NCBI GenBank assembly: GCA_002007465.1 | Contig: LNAC01000846.1 | Coordinates: 232,365-296,364, forward strand | DNA from: Ailurus styani | Taxonomy: Eukaryota > Chordata > Mammalia > Carnivora > Ailuridae | Length of the DNA: 64,000 nt | Direction of reading: 5' to 3' | Made by a program: the position numbers and the translations under genes | The notes under the pieces: generated by a model | The model's input: the letters and a program-made list of their open reading frames with translations, nothing else | What the model was told of the DNA's origin: nothing | The model's database searches: none | Part shown: positions 31,631 to 43,800 of the stretch, piece after piece | Numbering within the stretch: the stretch's first letter is position 1 | Layout: every line of letters starts with the position of its first letter

Positions 31631-32189
31631 CAGCACCTTTCATAAAATTCTACCCTGGGGAACTGAGGAGACAGACTTGTCCTACTCAAGGATCTTGGAT
31701 TGCAGGGCAGCTGTAAGCCCTGCTGTAAGACATCCATCTCCTGTATCTCCATTTAAGTAAGCCTTGCCAGGGACTTGGTGCAAGGCAGTAAGGTGGAACT
31801 TATCAAATTGGATTTTTTAAAAAGTACAGATCTCTAGATATTAAGGATTTGCTATAGATTTCTATTCTGCATTTCTTGGAAGAAGGAAAGATTTACACCC
31901 TGTTCTCAGCTGTGGTGCGTATTCCGAATATACATTGCCTCGGAGGGAGGGCCTGTGACAGTGGAGGGGGCTTCAGCATCACCTCATTTAGTCCAGGGAC
32001 TGGCACACTACAGCTCACTGTGTTGAGCTGCTGTGCCTGCGCAGTTAATCCCTGGAATTGTGTTTTCAGAGGGCTGTCAACCTTCATGTCACAGAGCCAT
32101 GGGGGAGTCAAGGGAGGCTCTGAGTCCAGCCCTGTGCTGGCTCCTACCCTCTAGGGTGATAGAGAGTTTGGTTAGAAATTGTGCAACTC

Positions 32190-32370
32190 GGGACGCCTGG
32201 GTGGCTCAGTTGTTTAAGTAGCTGCCTTCGGCTCAGGTCATGATCCCAGGGTCTTGGGATTGAGACCCGCATCAGGCTCCTTGATTGGCAGGGAGCCTGC
32301 TTCTCCCTCTGCCTCTGCCTGCCACTCTGCCTGCTTGTGCTCTCTCTCTGACAAATAAAATCTTAAAAAA
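32190..32370 (+). mobile_element. SINEC, full length
   Basis: Head gggacgcctgggtggctcag. The perfect duplication aaattgtgcaactc is at 32176-32189 and 32371-32384. Confidence 0.93.
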
Positions 32371-32727
32371 AAATTGTGCAACTCAGGCAAACACCATTGA
32401 ACTGCATCTCTTGTTGGCGGAGGAAAGGTCTCACATAAGATGCATCTTTTCAGCAGGCCTCTGTGGAGGAAGAAAGTTCTTCAGCTGATCTGGCACCTCC
32501 ATTTTGTGGGCAAGTAGCACTGCGTTTTCTTCTGTTTATGAATGAGGCCATGGAGGCACAGAGTGACTTTTCCCAAGTCCCCAAGCTCAACGGTGGGCAG
32601 AGGACTGAGCTTTGGGCCTTTTCACCTTAAGCTCACTTCCCTTCCAACAGCAGAATGAGTATTTGCTACTCAGGAGTGAGTTTCTTCTCTTAAAAAAAAA
32701 AAAAAATCTACCCATAGGTGGTTCTCA

Positions 32728-34028
32728 CTTCCCTATTTTATTGAGATGATATTGACATCTAACATAGGATTAGTTTAAGGTGTCCAGCATGATATTTGAT
32801 ACATGTATATGTTGTGAAATGATCACCACAGTAAGTTGAGCTAAAATCCTTCACCTCTAGTTATAATTTTTTCCCCTTGTGTTGAGAACTTTTAAGACCC
32901 CTGTTAGCAACTTTCAAATACACAATAAAGTATTGTTAATTATAGCCAGCATACTGTCCATGACATCTCCGGGGTATATTTCTCTTATAACTGGAAGTCT
33001 GTACCTTTTGACCACCTTCACCAATTTCCTGTACTCCCTACCCCCTGCCTCTGGCAACCACGAGTCTGTTCTGTTTCTGTGAGTTTGGGAGTTTTTTTAG
33101 ATTCCACATAGAAGTGAGATCATACAGTATTTTCTTTCTCTAATGTCACTTACCATAATGCCCTCAAGCTCCGTCCATGTTGTCACAAATGGCAAGATTT
33201 CCTTCTCTTTTAACGGCTGAATAATATTCCACTGTATATATTGTGTCTTCCACACTTTCTTTATTCATTAATCTGTCCATGGGCACTTAGGTTGTTCCCA
33301 GATCTTAGCTGCTTCAGTGAACGTGGGAGTTCAGATACCGCTTCAAGAAAGTGATTTCATTTCCTCTGGATGCATACCCATGAATGGGATTGCTGGATCA
33401 TAGGGTAGTTCTCTTTTTAGATTTTTAAGGAAACCCCATACTTTTTTCCAGAGTGGCTGCCGCAGTTTTCATCCCTACCAACAGTGCACAGAGTTCCCTT
33501 TTCTCTACATCCTTGCCAACACTTACCTCTTGTCTTTTTTTTTTTTTTATGACTTTATTCATTAGAGAGCACAAGCTTGGCGAGAGGGAGAGGGAGAAGC
33601 AGACTCCCCGCTGAGCTGGGAACCTGACATGGGTCTTGATCACAGGACCTGGAGATCATGACCTGAGCCGAAGGTGGACGCTCAACCATCTGAGCCACCC
33701 AGGTGCCTCAGACTCTTGTGTTTTTGATGATAGCCATTCTGAGGCGATGTGTCATTGTGGTTTGGTTTTGATTTGCATTTCCTTGATGGTTAGTGAGTTG
33801 AACATCTTTTCACGTATCAACCATTTGTATGTCTTCTTTTGGGAGAAGGCCTATGCAGTTCCTTTGTCCATTTTTAAATTGGATTGTTTTTTTGCTGTCA
33901 AGTTGTATGAGTTCTTTTTGTATTTTGGATATTAATCTCTTATCCAGTTTATGATTTGCAAATATTTTCTCCCATTCCATAGGTTGCCTTTTTATTTTGT
34001 TGATGGTTTCCATTGCTATGCAGAGCTT
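32728..34028 (-). mobile_element. Antisense LINE-1 relic (ORF2 end and 3' UTR)
   Basis: The minus strand encodes broken pieces of LINE-1 ORF2, for example [18 protein letters not shown] near 33425-33500 and KRQPMEWEKIFANHK near 33970. The 3' UTR part lies to the left. It is interrupted by one SINE (33534-33708) and bordered by another (34030-34235). No intact protein remains. Confidence 0.8.
33534..33708 (-). mobile_element. SINEC nested in LINE-1
   Basis: Reverse copy inserted in the LINE-1 relic, with ctcttgt-like flanks on both sides. It is therefore younger than the LINE-1. Confidence 0.9.
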
Positions 34029-34029
34029 C

Positions 34030-34235
34030 TTTTTTTTTTTTTTTAAGATTATTTATTTATTTATTTGACACAGAGAGAGAGAATGCAAGTAGGCAGAGAG
34101 GCAGGCAGAGAGACAGGGAGAGGAGGAAGCAGGCTCCCTGCCGAGCAGAGAGCCCGATGCGGGCCTCGATCCCAGGACCCTGGGATCATGACCTGAGCTG
34201 AAGGCAGAGGCTTTAACCCACTGAGCCACCCAGGC
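34030..34235 (-). mobile_element. SINEC at the LINE-1 border
   Basis: Poly-T, cagagagaatgcaagtaggcag and head gagccacccaggc, where it stops short of the usual gcccc. No LINE-1 sequence follows on its right, so a deletion may have occurred here. Confidence 0.88.
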
Positions 34236-35583
34236 TCAGCAGTCTCCTACTGCTGCTCCCTGAGCTGGCTTTGTCTTTGGTTTAGGTGGTGTATTAGGTA
34301 AGAGGCCTTCAGCTACAAACACTGAGAACTCCACTTAAACTGTCTTGAACAATGAGGACATTTATTTGCTTACATAAGAAGCCATCTAGATGCAGAGAGG
34401 TGTTCAGGGTTGATGGATGCAGCAGATCAACAGTGTCACGAAGACCTAGACATTTCCTCTGCTTTGCTATTCACAGTGTTGGCTCCATTCCGTAAACGGT
34501 TGCCAATTACAGTGGGGGTATTCCAGGTCAGTGGGAAGCTCTCCTCTGCAGGCCATGAGTCAGGAGCCCAGGCTCCTCCTATTTTGTGCCTTTGTCATCT
34601 TTAGGGCCTCATGGTCACCGGCATCTGCCTGGCAGAATGGGGAGAGCGCGCCCATTCTCCACAAAGGCCTGACCAGAAGTCACCCACATCATTTCTGTTC
34701 CTGTCACGTTGTCTGGGACTCAGTCTCCTGGCATACCTAATTGCAAGAGGGCTGGGAAATGTAGGCTAGCTCCAGCCAGGGGAAAGGTAGGGAGAATGGT
34801 TTTGGGGGAAAACTACCGGTCTCTGCCATGGTAGGAAGAAGGAAATGAATGCTTTGTGGGGAGTCTTTGAACAGGGGCCTCTCAAGCAAAAGGAATTTAC
34901 TGGAAAGCTGAGAGATGTTTAACAACCAAGGTGTAGGTAGTGCTGGTGGCCTCCCTGCGATCGGGATTGGGAAAGTATTCCAGTACCTATCAGCCCTTCT
35001 CTCCTCCTCCCTTCACCTTCTTTGAGTTCACTCCTGCTCTCTCTCGTAGGCAGCTTTTTATGTGCTCCTTTCTTTCTCACAGCTGGCCTTCCCATTGCTT
35101 CCCATTCCAGGCATCCAGATTGATTCGACCCTGCATCCTACTTATCACTTCCCAGGAATGTTGCCCCTCCCTGGTCCTGCCAGCTCATGGATCCCAGTCT
35201 CCACTTAACTGGGGCAGAGAGGGGGTGAGGAGAGAGGGCTGCTGATGTGTCCAGAGCAGCTGTCCCTCATGTTGCTAAGACTGCTGCCTTTTCTCTGCAT
35301 CACTTCCAGACCACCCCATGTTACCACTTAAAAAACAACTTTCTTTTTAAAAACTGCTTTATTCATCATTCATGTATCATAATAGTTATCCTTTCAAAGT
35401 GTATAATTCAGTAGGCTTCAGTATATTCACAGAATCTAGTAGCTAATCACCACCACCTAGTTTTTGAACACTTTCATCATGCCAGAAAGGAACCCTGTGC
35501 TCCTTAGCAGTCACGTCCTGTTTCCCCCTGCCTCTACTCCCAACCCTGGGTAACAACTAATCAAATTTCTCTCTCTCTCTTTT

Positions 35584-35744
35584 CCTTAAAGATTTTATTT
35601 ATTTAATTGTCAGAGAGAGAGAGAGTGAGAGAGCACGCACAAGCAGGGGGAGCAGCAGAAGGAGAGGGAGAAGCAGGCTCCCTGCTGAGCATAGGGCCCT
35701 GGGATCATGACAGACCCTTAACTGACTGAGCCGCCCAGGTGCCC
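35584..35744 (-). mobile_element. SINEC nested in LINE-1
   Basis: Reverse copy with a shortened middle (the ccaggaccc segment is missing), ending gagccgcccaggtgcccc. Confidence 0.87.
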
Positions 35745-36787
35745 CTACTTTCTCTCTTAATAGATTTGCCTGTTCTGGACATTTTCATTTCCTGTGAATG
35801 GAATATACAATAGGTGATCTTTTTATGACTGGTTCTTTCACTTGTTTTCAGGCTTCGTATTGTAGCACACATCATTATTTCATTCCCTTTTAAAAATAGA
35901 GCTTTATTGAGATAATTTACATGCCATAAAATTCACCTTATAAAGTGTACAACTCAGTTATTTTTAGTATATTCACAGAGAATGTTATCACTCCAAAAAA
36001 GAAACATCTTACCCATTAGCAGTCTCTCCCCACTCTCGCTCTCCCAGCCTCTGACAACCACTCATCTGCTTGAAAGTCTCTGTGGATGAGTCTCTTCTGG
36101 ACATTTTATGTAAGTAGACTCATATCACGTGCATGACTTTGTGACAGGCTTCTCTCACTGAGCGTGATGTTCTCAGAGATCATCCATGTTGTAGTATGTA
36201 GTGGTACTTCATTCCTTTTCATTGTCTAATACTGTTCCATTGCGTGGTTGTACTATACTTCGTTCTTCAGTTGCAGGGCGTTTGAATTGTTTCTACTTTT
36301 TGGCTGGTACGAATAATTCTGGTGCTGTGAACATTCATGTGCAAGTTTTTGTGTGGATGCACATTTTCATTTCTGAAATGAAATTGAATTGCTGGGTTAC
36401 ATGGTAACTCTAACATTTGAGGTGCTCCCCAACTATTTTCCACAGAGGCAGAGCCATTTTATATTCCTGCCAGCGGTGTATGAGAGTTCTAATCTCTCTG
36501 CACCCTTGTGAGCACCTACTATTATCTGTACCTTTGATCTTAGCCATGCAAGTAGGTGTGAAGTGGTATCTCATGGTTCTGATTCGCATTTCCTAGTAAC
36601 TAGTGGTGTTGAGCATCTTTTCCTGTGCTTATTGGCTGTTTGTATGTCTTTAGGAAGTCTTCAGCTCATTTTAAGATTGGGTGGTCCTTTCATTGCTCCA
36701 AGTGTTCGTGTATATAAGATAAAAGTCTTATCCAATAAACGGTTTGCAAAATTTTTTCCCCATTCTGTGGGTTGTCTTTTCACTTTC

Positions 36788-36988
36788 TTTTTTTTTTTTT
36801 TTTTTTTTTTTAAAATTTTTTTTTTTTTTTTTTAACAAAGAGAGAGAGATCACAAGTAGGCAGAGGCAGGCAGAGAGAGAGGGGGAAGCAGGCTCCCTGC
36901 TTAGCAGAGAGCCCGATNTCCCAGGACCCTGAGATCATGACCTGAGCCGAAAGCAGAGGCTTTAACCCACTGAGCCACCCAGGCGCCC
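36788..36988 (-). mobile_element. SINEC nested in LINE-1, with an N
   Basis: A very long poly-T start and head gagccacccaggcgccc. The duplication gtcttttcacttt flanks it. One N replaces part of the body at 36918. Confidence 0.9.
36918..36918. other. Single N inside a SINE
   Basis: The N stands where sister copies have about 11 further bases (gcgggcctcga) between 'gcccgat' and 'tcccagg'. It is a small unresolved gap within the SINE at 36788-36988. Confidence 0.8.
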
Positions 36989-37029
36989 GTCTTTTCACTT
37001 TCTAATGGTGTTTTTTATTATGATTTTTT

Positions 37030-37143
37030 TAAATTAAGATATTTTATTTTTAAGTAAACCCTATACCCACCATGGGGTTCCAACTCATAGCACTGAGATC
37101 AAAAGCCACACATGCGTTCTACGGACTGTCAGCCAGGTGCTCC
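37030..37143 (-). mobile_element. Old diverged SINEC
   Basis: 'taagtaaaccctatacccac', 'catggggttccaactcat' and a degenerate head cagccaggtgctcc. Confidence 0.65.
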
Positions 37144-37211
37144 TTGATGGTTGGTGCCCTGTAAAAGACAAATGTTTTACATTTTGATGGTTATCTATTT
37201 TATCTTTTTAT

Positions 37212-37437
37212 TTTTTTATTTTTATTTTTATTTTTATTTTTTTTAAAGATTTTATTTATTCATTTGACACAGAGAGAGAGATCACAAGTAGGCAGAGACG
37301 CAGGCAGAGAGAGGAGAGAGGAGGAAGCAGGCTCCCTGCTGAGCAGAGAGCCCGATGTGGGCCGCGATCCCAGGACCCTGGGATCATGACCTGAGCCAAA
37401 GGCAGAGGCTTTAACCCACTGAGCCACCCAGGCGCCC
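37212..37437 (-). mobile_element. SINEC nested in LINE-1
   Basis: (TTTTTA)n start and a full reverse body. The duplication tattttatcttttt is on both sides. Confidence 0.92.
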
Positions 37438-37784
37438 TATTTTATCTTTTTGTCACTTGTGTTTTGTTAAATCTAACAAACCATTGCTTAACCAAAAGGT
37501 CATGAAGATTTTCTCCTATTGTTTCTTCTACAGGTTTAATAGTTTTAGCTTTTACATTTAGGTCTATGATCTATTTGGAGTTAATTTTTATAGACGGTGT
37601 GAGGAAGGGGTCTGACTTCATTCTTTTTCATGTGACCACTCATTTGTTCTAGTACCACTTGTTGAAAAGGTTATTCTTTCCTCATTGAATTACATTGGCA
37701 CCCACTGAAGCTCAGTGGGCTGTGTTGTCACTTCCTGGATTTTCTGTCCTTGGAAACTTCTGTCAGGGCTCCCGTGAGACTTCG

Positions 37785-37990
37785 AATATAACAATAATGC
37801 CTTTTATTGAGTACCTACTGCTCAGTGTGCTAGGCACGTTGTATACATTCTCTTGTGTCCTCACCAGACTTCTGCAAGGTGAACATTATTGTACTCGTCT
37901 CAGAGATAAACAAATTGAAACTCAGGATTTTAGTCATTTGCTGAAGGTTGTTCAGTAAGTGACAGAGTTGGGCCTTGAATTTAGGTCAGT
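37785..37990 (+). mobile_element. MIR element
   Basis: 'ttattgagtacctactgctc', 'tgtgctaggcac', 'cagagataaacaaattgaaa' and 'cagagttgggccttgaat' follow the MIR order. Confidence 0.75.
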
Positions 37991-40149
37991 GTTGTCTCTA
38001 AGGGCTGCGTTCACGTCTGTGCTGTGGTTCTCTGCTCCCCGGAGGCCCACCTATCCAACTTGGGTATCATTTCTGGGGTCCTTTGGGGCCCTACCTAGCC
38101 AGATAGATAGTGTGGCAGGGATTATGGCCTGAAACTTAAATGGAGATTATATGATTTCATGGTGTGATTTGGATGCTAAAAAAAGCACAAATTGTTGCCT
38201 CCAGCTGCTCCATAGGAAGTGGGCACCTAGAGTGAAGGGACAGTGAATCCTCTTTTGTCTTGTCCTGTTGGACCGCTTCTTGGGGTTACGTTATTTTTGG
38301 AAGCCATGAAGTGGAGCTTTCAGAAAAGGAGTATCAGGATAGTACCTAGCCTGGTCTGGAGGTATTTAGCTGGAAACGAGCAGAGATAGGTATTATTGGT
38401 CAAAGGCTATCATGTGGGAAAAGGGTGAGATTTGTCCTGGAGTGTGGAAAATACGGCACACTGGTGTGGCTGGACAGAAGGAAGCTTTTGAAACCCAGAG
38501 CTAATGGAAGAGGGCAGGAGCTGACTTGGGGAGTAGTGAGCTCTCCATCACTGCTGGTGTACAAGCAGAGTCTAGCTGCTTTCTCTGTGGGATTGCTCTA
38601 GAGGCTCTTTGAGCCTTTTGCAAGGTGTAAGCCTGGGGGATTTTTTTAGGGTTTTCTTTGACCCTCCAGAGCCTGTATATTATGGCTTCTGATTTTATGG
38701 GGACTTCCTGTCCACACAGCTGGGATTGCTCCCAGCCCAGATCTGTCATGTCTCACTGGTCCCGAGGGCTAAATTTGGAATTTAATAACAACACTTTGGA
38801 TTTATGTAGCCCGTTTCCTTGGAGGCACTTCATCTGTTATCCCATTAATTCTCATAACATCCCTGGGCGGAAGGTGAGGGAGGACGAGAGAAGAGTCTCT
38901 GGCTTCTCAACATCCTGAAGGTGAGAGGAGACGGCTGGCTTAGGTGCAGGCCAGGGGCTGGGGACGTGGCCTGAATCACAGGCCCTCTGGCTTGTTCCCC
39001 ACACAAAGACCAGGTTCCCCACTGGACAAAGGATGTGTTGCCTTGGCAGGAAGCTCACATCTTGCACAGAGTATATTGGTGATCTGATTCCAAGAAAAGT
39101 TTAAGATACACCTGTGTTGCGTGAGGCTCCGAATGGACTCTGTCAGGAATGGGAGTGGATGGGCACAGAGGTGAGAGGGAAGACCAAAGTGTCCACCACT
39201 AACTGGCTTGTGGAGGGGAAGGTCCAGAGGCAGCAGGCAGGTTTCCTCAGGGAGAGGGGATTTGAGCTAAGTCACACCAGGGGCTGTGAAGAACACGCAG
39301 GGATGGAACGTAAGGGTGCCCCAGGTGGAGGGCTCTGCTTGTACCAAGGCAGATTGACTTTGGGGTTCTTGTTCTACTCCAGACCATGCTCTTTGTCACT
39401 TTTACGTCTACTCAGGCTCTTCCACACCCTTTCCATGCTCTTTGTCTTCAAGCCTGGTTGTCTATACTCCAGGCTGGCCCTTGGTGAATATGCCAGCTTG
39501 TCCTGGGGGCACTCTTGGCTGGCCTCTGCTGCTGATCTTCCTGGGCCCAGGCGAGGGAGGACACAGAAACTCAGGGCCACAGACTGCAGACTGTTGCAGC
39601 TGGAAGGTCTCTTGCAGGTCATCAGGTACTATACTCGGCTTCCCCCTTTTGCAGATGAGGCGATTGGGGCTTGGAGTTGTAAGCAGGTGAGGAATTTTTC
39701 AGAAAGAGCGATGAGCAGATGCCAAGACAGAGGCAAGAGAAGGTTGTGGGTTGGTAGAAGGTCTAAGAGCCAGGACTGGGGAGCGTGTAGAAATGTGGCC
39801 AAAAGAGTGGGACGGGTTGGCCCGTGCAGGGGCTGCAGGGCGTGTTGCCCGGTTGACTTTGCTGAGCGGGCAGGGGGAAGCCCCTGGAAGATTTTCGCAG
39901 AGGAATGGTGCATCAGGTGTGCCTCTTACAGAGGGCACTGGCCAGAAATCGAGGCCCTGGTATTCCTGCTTCTCCCGGTCCCCGCTGGCCTTCCCCATCC
40001 ATGGCTGGCACATAGCCTCCACTTTCACTCCCATGTCCAGGTCATCTACACATCTTCTGGCTTTTCCTTCAAATGATCTTTCCAGAACCTGATTATTTCT
40101 CACCACTTCTGTGGCTCCTCTGGTCCAAGCCTGAAGATTTCTCACCCTG

Positions 40150-40830
40150 TTCCTGCTGTGGTCCCTTCACTGCACGCCTGATTACCCCTTCACCCCTTAG
40201 ATTTCTTCTCCATGCAGCAACTGGAGTGCGCCGTGGGAATGAGAGCTGCATGAGGTCATTCTTCTGTTCAGGAGCCCCCCAGGGGCTGTTCATGTCACTT
40301 AAAGAGATGCGAAGTCTCCTCCACCATCCACACGGCCTGCAACCTGGTCTCTGCCATCACCCTCCCAGCCGCCAGCTCTGCTCCTCCAACCTGTCAGCCC
40401 TGTTCCTGCTGGAGGAAGGGCCTTTGCAGTGTTCTCCCCTCAGCCTGGCCCACTCTTGCCCCAGCTCAGCTTGTGGGTCGTGCTCTCCTTTTCCTCTGGT
40501 CTTCGTCCAAGTGTTGCCTTCTCAGAGATGCCTTCTCCGACCACTTTATCAAAGATTTTAACCTTCCTCAAGTTTTCTTCCTGGCTCTGGTGTTTTCTCC
40601 TCAGCACTCAGATCTGTTGTTTTCTCATCTCTTGACTATATCCTGTCTAGAAAGGAAGTTTCATGAAGGCAGGGGTTGTGTGTGTGTGTTTCCGTGTGTC
40701 TGTATTCACAAAACAAATTTTTTTTTCCTGTGTGTACATCATTGCTGTGTCCCCAGTGGCTAGAACAATGCCCAGTAGCCAGCAGGAGAAGTAAATATTT
40801 GCTGAACGACGGACTGACCAACCGAATGGT
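40150..40830 (+). mobile_element. LINE-2 (L2) 3' end, diverged
   Basis: 'aagtgttgccttctcagaga', 'tcatgaaggcaggggttgtg', 'tgctgtgtccccagtggct' and 'agtaaatatttgctgaacga' are typical of the L2 end. A (TG)n stretch lies at 40676-40692. Long open frames here are not genes. Confidence 0.6.
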
Positions 40831-43800
40831 GGCGGTATGGCGAGCACATTGGTCTCGGGGGCGGGACTGGAGTCGAGTGGGGAAAGCAGCCAGGGCACTG
40901 TGGTAGCATCTCTGGCAGGAGATGATGGGGGCTCTTGGGGCTACAGAACCCCGAGGTTTAAATGCTCTTCCCCCTGCTGTAGTTCTCGAACCGTCAATTG
41001 AGAAGCACTTTTAGGTTTAGTTTGTCCAGTTCCCTGTTTGACTGTGTGGGGAAGCCGAGGCCTGCAAAAGGAACTCCCCAGCCTTCCTGTCTTCCAGACA
41101 CGATCTTATTGAAGAACGCTGGTTTCTGGGAGAGGGGAGCCCCCTCAGGTGGTGTGGCAGTGACAGAGTCGCCGTTTGTGTACTCAGTGGCAGGTTGAGG
41201 GCCTGTCACGTACAAAGTGCTTTTCTCAGTGGGGTTTCAGTGCCTTTCTGACTTTGGGGTTGGTGAATAGGCATGAGCAGGCCCCTGCCCCAGCACTGCC
41301 AGTTCGGTTGGAAGCTGAGATGCCTGCTAGCAGTTCATGAAAAGACAGATGTTGGAGGATCTAGGCATTCATTTTATCTCCTTACCACTCTCCCCACTCG
41401 TTTCTCTTGGGGGGAATGGAGTGGGCCTTCACTGGCCTAAGCTAAGAAAGTGTGGCATTGGCTCCTCGAATAGTAATGGCTTGGTGATGCGTCGTGACCC
41501 AGACCTCAACTGATCAGTGCACGGAATTGCCCTGGCTAAAGCAGCTGATGGAGGTTAGGTCAATTACGGTTGGTGGGAAGGATTCGCCTTCATAGCTAGG
41601 AAGAGATCTTTCCTGCTCCGGGTGGTGTGATGTGCAGAAATGAAGTTTAGAACCACTCTACACATTTTGTTACCATGAGGAAAGCCAGCCTGAGGACAAA
41701 GTTAAGATTTGGAGCAGGGCAGACCTCAGCTCAAACCTACCTGAAGCACCCTTTGTCCTGGACTCTAGTTAGGGAGGGTAGTGAATGCTGTCTCGTGTTT
41801 AAGGGAGTTTGAGTTGGCTTTTCTTTTTCTGTCTTGGTCATTGAAGAAAGCCTAACTGACATTTGAGTGGATAGGCAGTGACGAGGAGTCATGGGTGGAG
41901 ATGAGGAGCCTGGTGTAGCTTTTGCTGGGAGCATGCTCCACAGCCCTGTCCAAGTCCCTGCTCCTCAGAAGCCTATCCCATAGTCCTGGAGGGTAAGTGC
42001 CAAGGAGATGCCAGCTTGGTTTGTCTGCGTAGTTTCTGGCACAATTGGGACCACGGAGAGATAGCTATCTTTTTAAGAGGGTTACTGGCTTTTTAGCCCT
42101 CTTCCCTTGTGGACACATGCCACTTCGGGAGGGTCTCCCTCAGAGGGAAGGTACTGCACACACCTGTGCACACGATGTCTTGTGAATGCTTGCTGGGCCA
42201 CAGCTGGCTCCTTCCATCCCCCCACACAGGGTCCTTTACCTTTTCTTCGGCCCTGGGTAGGCTGTGGACCAACGGACTCCTTCCCGGAGTATTTCTAAAT
42301 GCATGAAAACGAATCAACTTATAAGGAAAACCAATTCTGTTCAAGTACACTTAGTAAAATATTAAATAATTTGTAATGAAGTATCATATGCTTCTTTACT
42401 AATTCGATAATAGTATCTTGTGGCAGGTCTAATAACTTTTAATTCAAAGTAGCAAATTAAAGGACATTCTGAGATCTGTAACATCTGTGGTGTTGTATGA
42501 AAATATCTGTGATTTCTCTTGGTGACACAGTTATTGGAACTGATCAGGCCTCTGGGGTTTGTTGTCTGTATTCATAGTGGGAAAAAGTTAGAAGTAAGTG
42601 AAATAAAAATGTCATTTTTTCCCCCATCCAAGTTCATGTTTCCCCCTGCACTCTGTCCATGGATGCCATGGGACATGTCTGTGGGCCCCAAGTTAAGAAC
42701 ACCTGAGTGACAGTTGTTTTTTAAAAAAAAAAACAACAGAAACAAAACCCCTTACATACTCTCACTGTCACATGCACACATTGTAGATGTGTGCACTTGC
42801 ACACCTACTGAATTTTTATACCTGCACAGAGTTACAGAGGACGCCTCATACCTCTCCAGATGGACCTGGTGGGACCTGGTGTGCATGTGCACACACACAC
42901 AGCTGGAGGCACACCCAGAGAGATACTGCATGTATGTTCACGTGGACACAAACTTAACCAGTACATGGGGCCATGTGTACACACCCATGCCACTAAAGTG
43001 TGCGCCCAGGCTCACAGGGATGCTCACACACAACTCATTGTACTCAGAGCCCTCTGTATAAATGTGCCCAGTCCTAGATTCCAGGCAGAGCCTTGGGGCC
43101 GTGGCAGCAGCACAGGCAGAGGAGGTCAGGCTCGTGCCATCCGGACGCTGCCACCTGCCCCCAGGCACCAAGGAGGCCCAGTCTAGGAGGATGTGAATTC
43201 TGTCAGCCCTCTTTCCCAAGGTACAAACCAAGGGACCAGGAGGCCTTCAGAGTCTTCTCTTTTCCTTAATGAAATCCTAATCTGCCCCCAAAGGGTGATG
43301 GGGATTTGGTTGATGTCACTGTGCCACCATGAGTGGGCTCGTCGGAGCCCGTGGGGGCCGTGGGGCAGTGGGCCCAGTATAGTGCAGGGTTGTCCTCAGA
43401 GGGAAGCATTCTTCATTGGTAATGAACATTATGTCTGCAGAAACGAATGGCCCAACCTCCTATTCAGTTTATGTAAAATAAAACAGGCCATATGTTGCTG
43501 CTTTCAGAGTTTGGGTGTTTAAATTAAATGTTGTTTAATGAATATTCAAACCCATTTGCTCCGAAGTTGTGCTCAATGTGGCGGTGGCTTTCATCCCCCC
43601 TCTTTCCTTGCAGCCCCCTCCCTGCTCCAGTACCCAGGGTATTAAGCCATTAGAACGGGGTGTGAACATCCAGGCATCTGTCTTCCAACGGAAAGTTGGA
43701 TATTAAAATGCCGGAGCAGATGACAGTATAAATAAAGACATACAGTGAGAAGCTCGTCTGGTTATTTTTTTGTTTGGTAATTAAGACTGAGGAGGTTTTG

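Larger units (their letters stand above)
24643..32189. other. Intergenic DNA downstream of RPS24
   Basis: Beyond the SINEs, MER5A and MIR copies listed separately, only short chance open frames occur. A noncoding transcript cannot be excluded from sequence alone. Confidence 0.7.
35350..37700 (-). mobile_element. Antisense LINE-1 relic with nested SINEs
   Basis: The plus strand reads as the reverse of an old LINE-1 3' region. Its cues are 'gctttattgagataattt', 'catccatgttgtagtatg', 'tgaattgctgggttacatgg' and 'gtaccacttgttgaaaagg'. It is cut by SINEs at 35584, 36788, 37030 and 37212. Two partly repeated 3' UTR-like stretches (35350-35570 and 35890-36060) suggest two overlapping copies. Confidence 0.75.

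Noticed and set aside
33810..34013. Minus-strand frame with ORF2-like protein
   Set aside because: It is a fragment of a dead LINE-1, not a host gene.
39114..40076. A 320-codon open frame on the plus strand, the longest in the intergenic part
   Set aside because: No domain or family resemblance, GC-rich composition, overlapping open frames on both strands and MIR/L2-like sequence nearby. There is no splice or promoter context.
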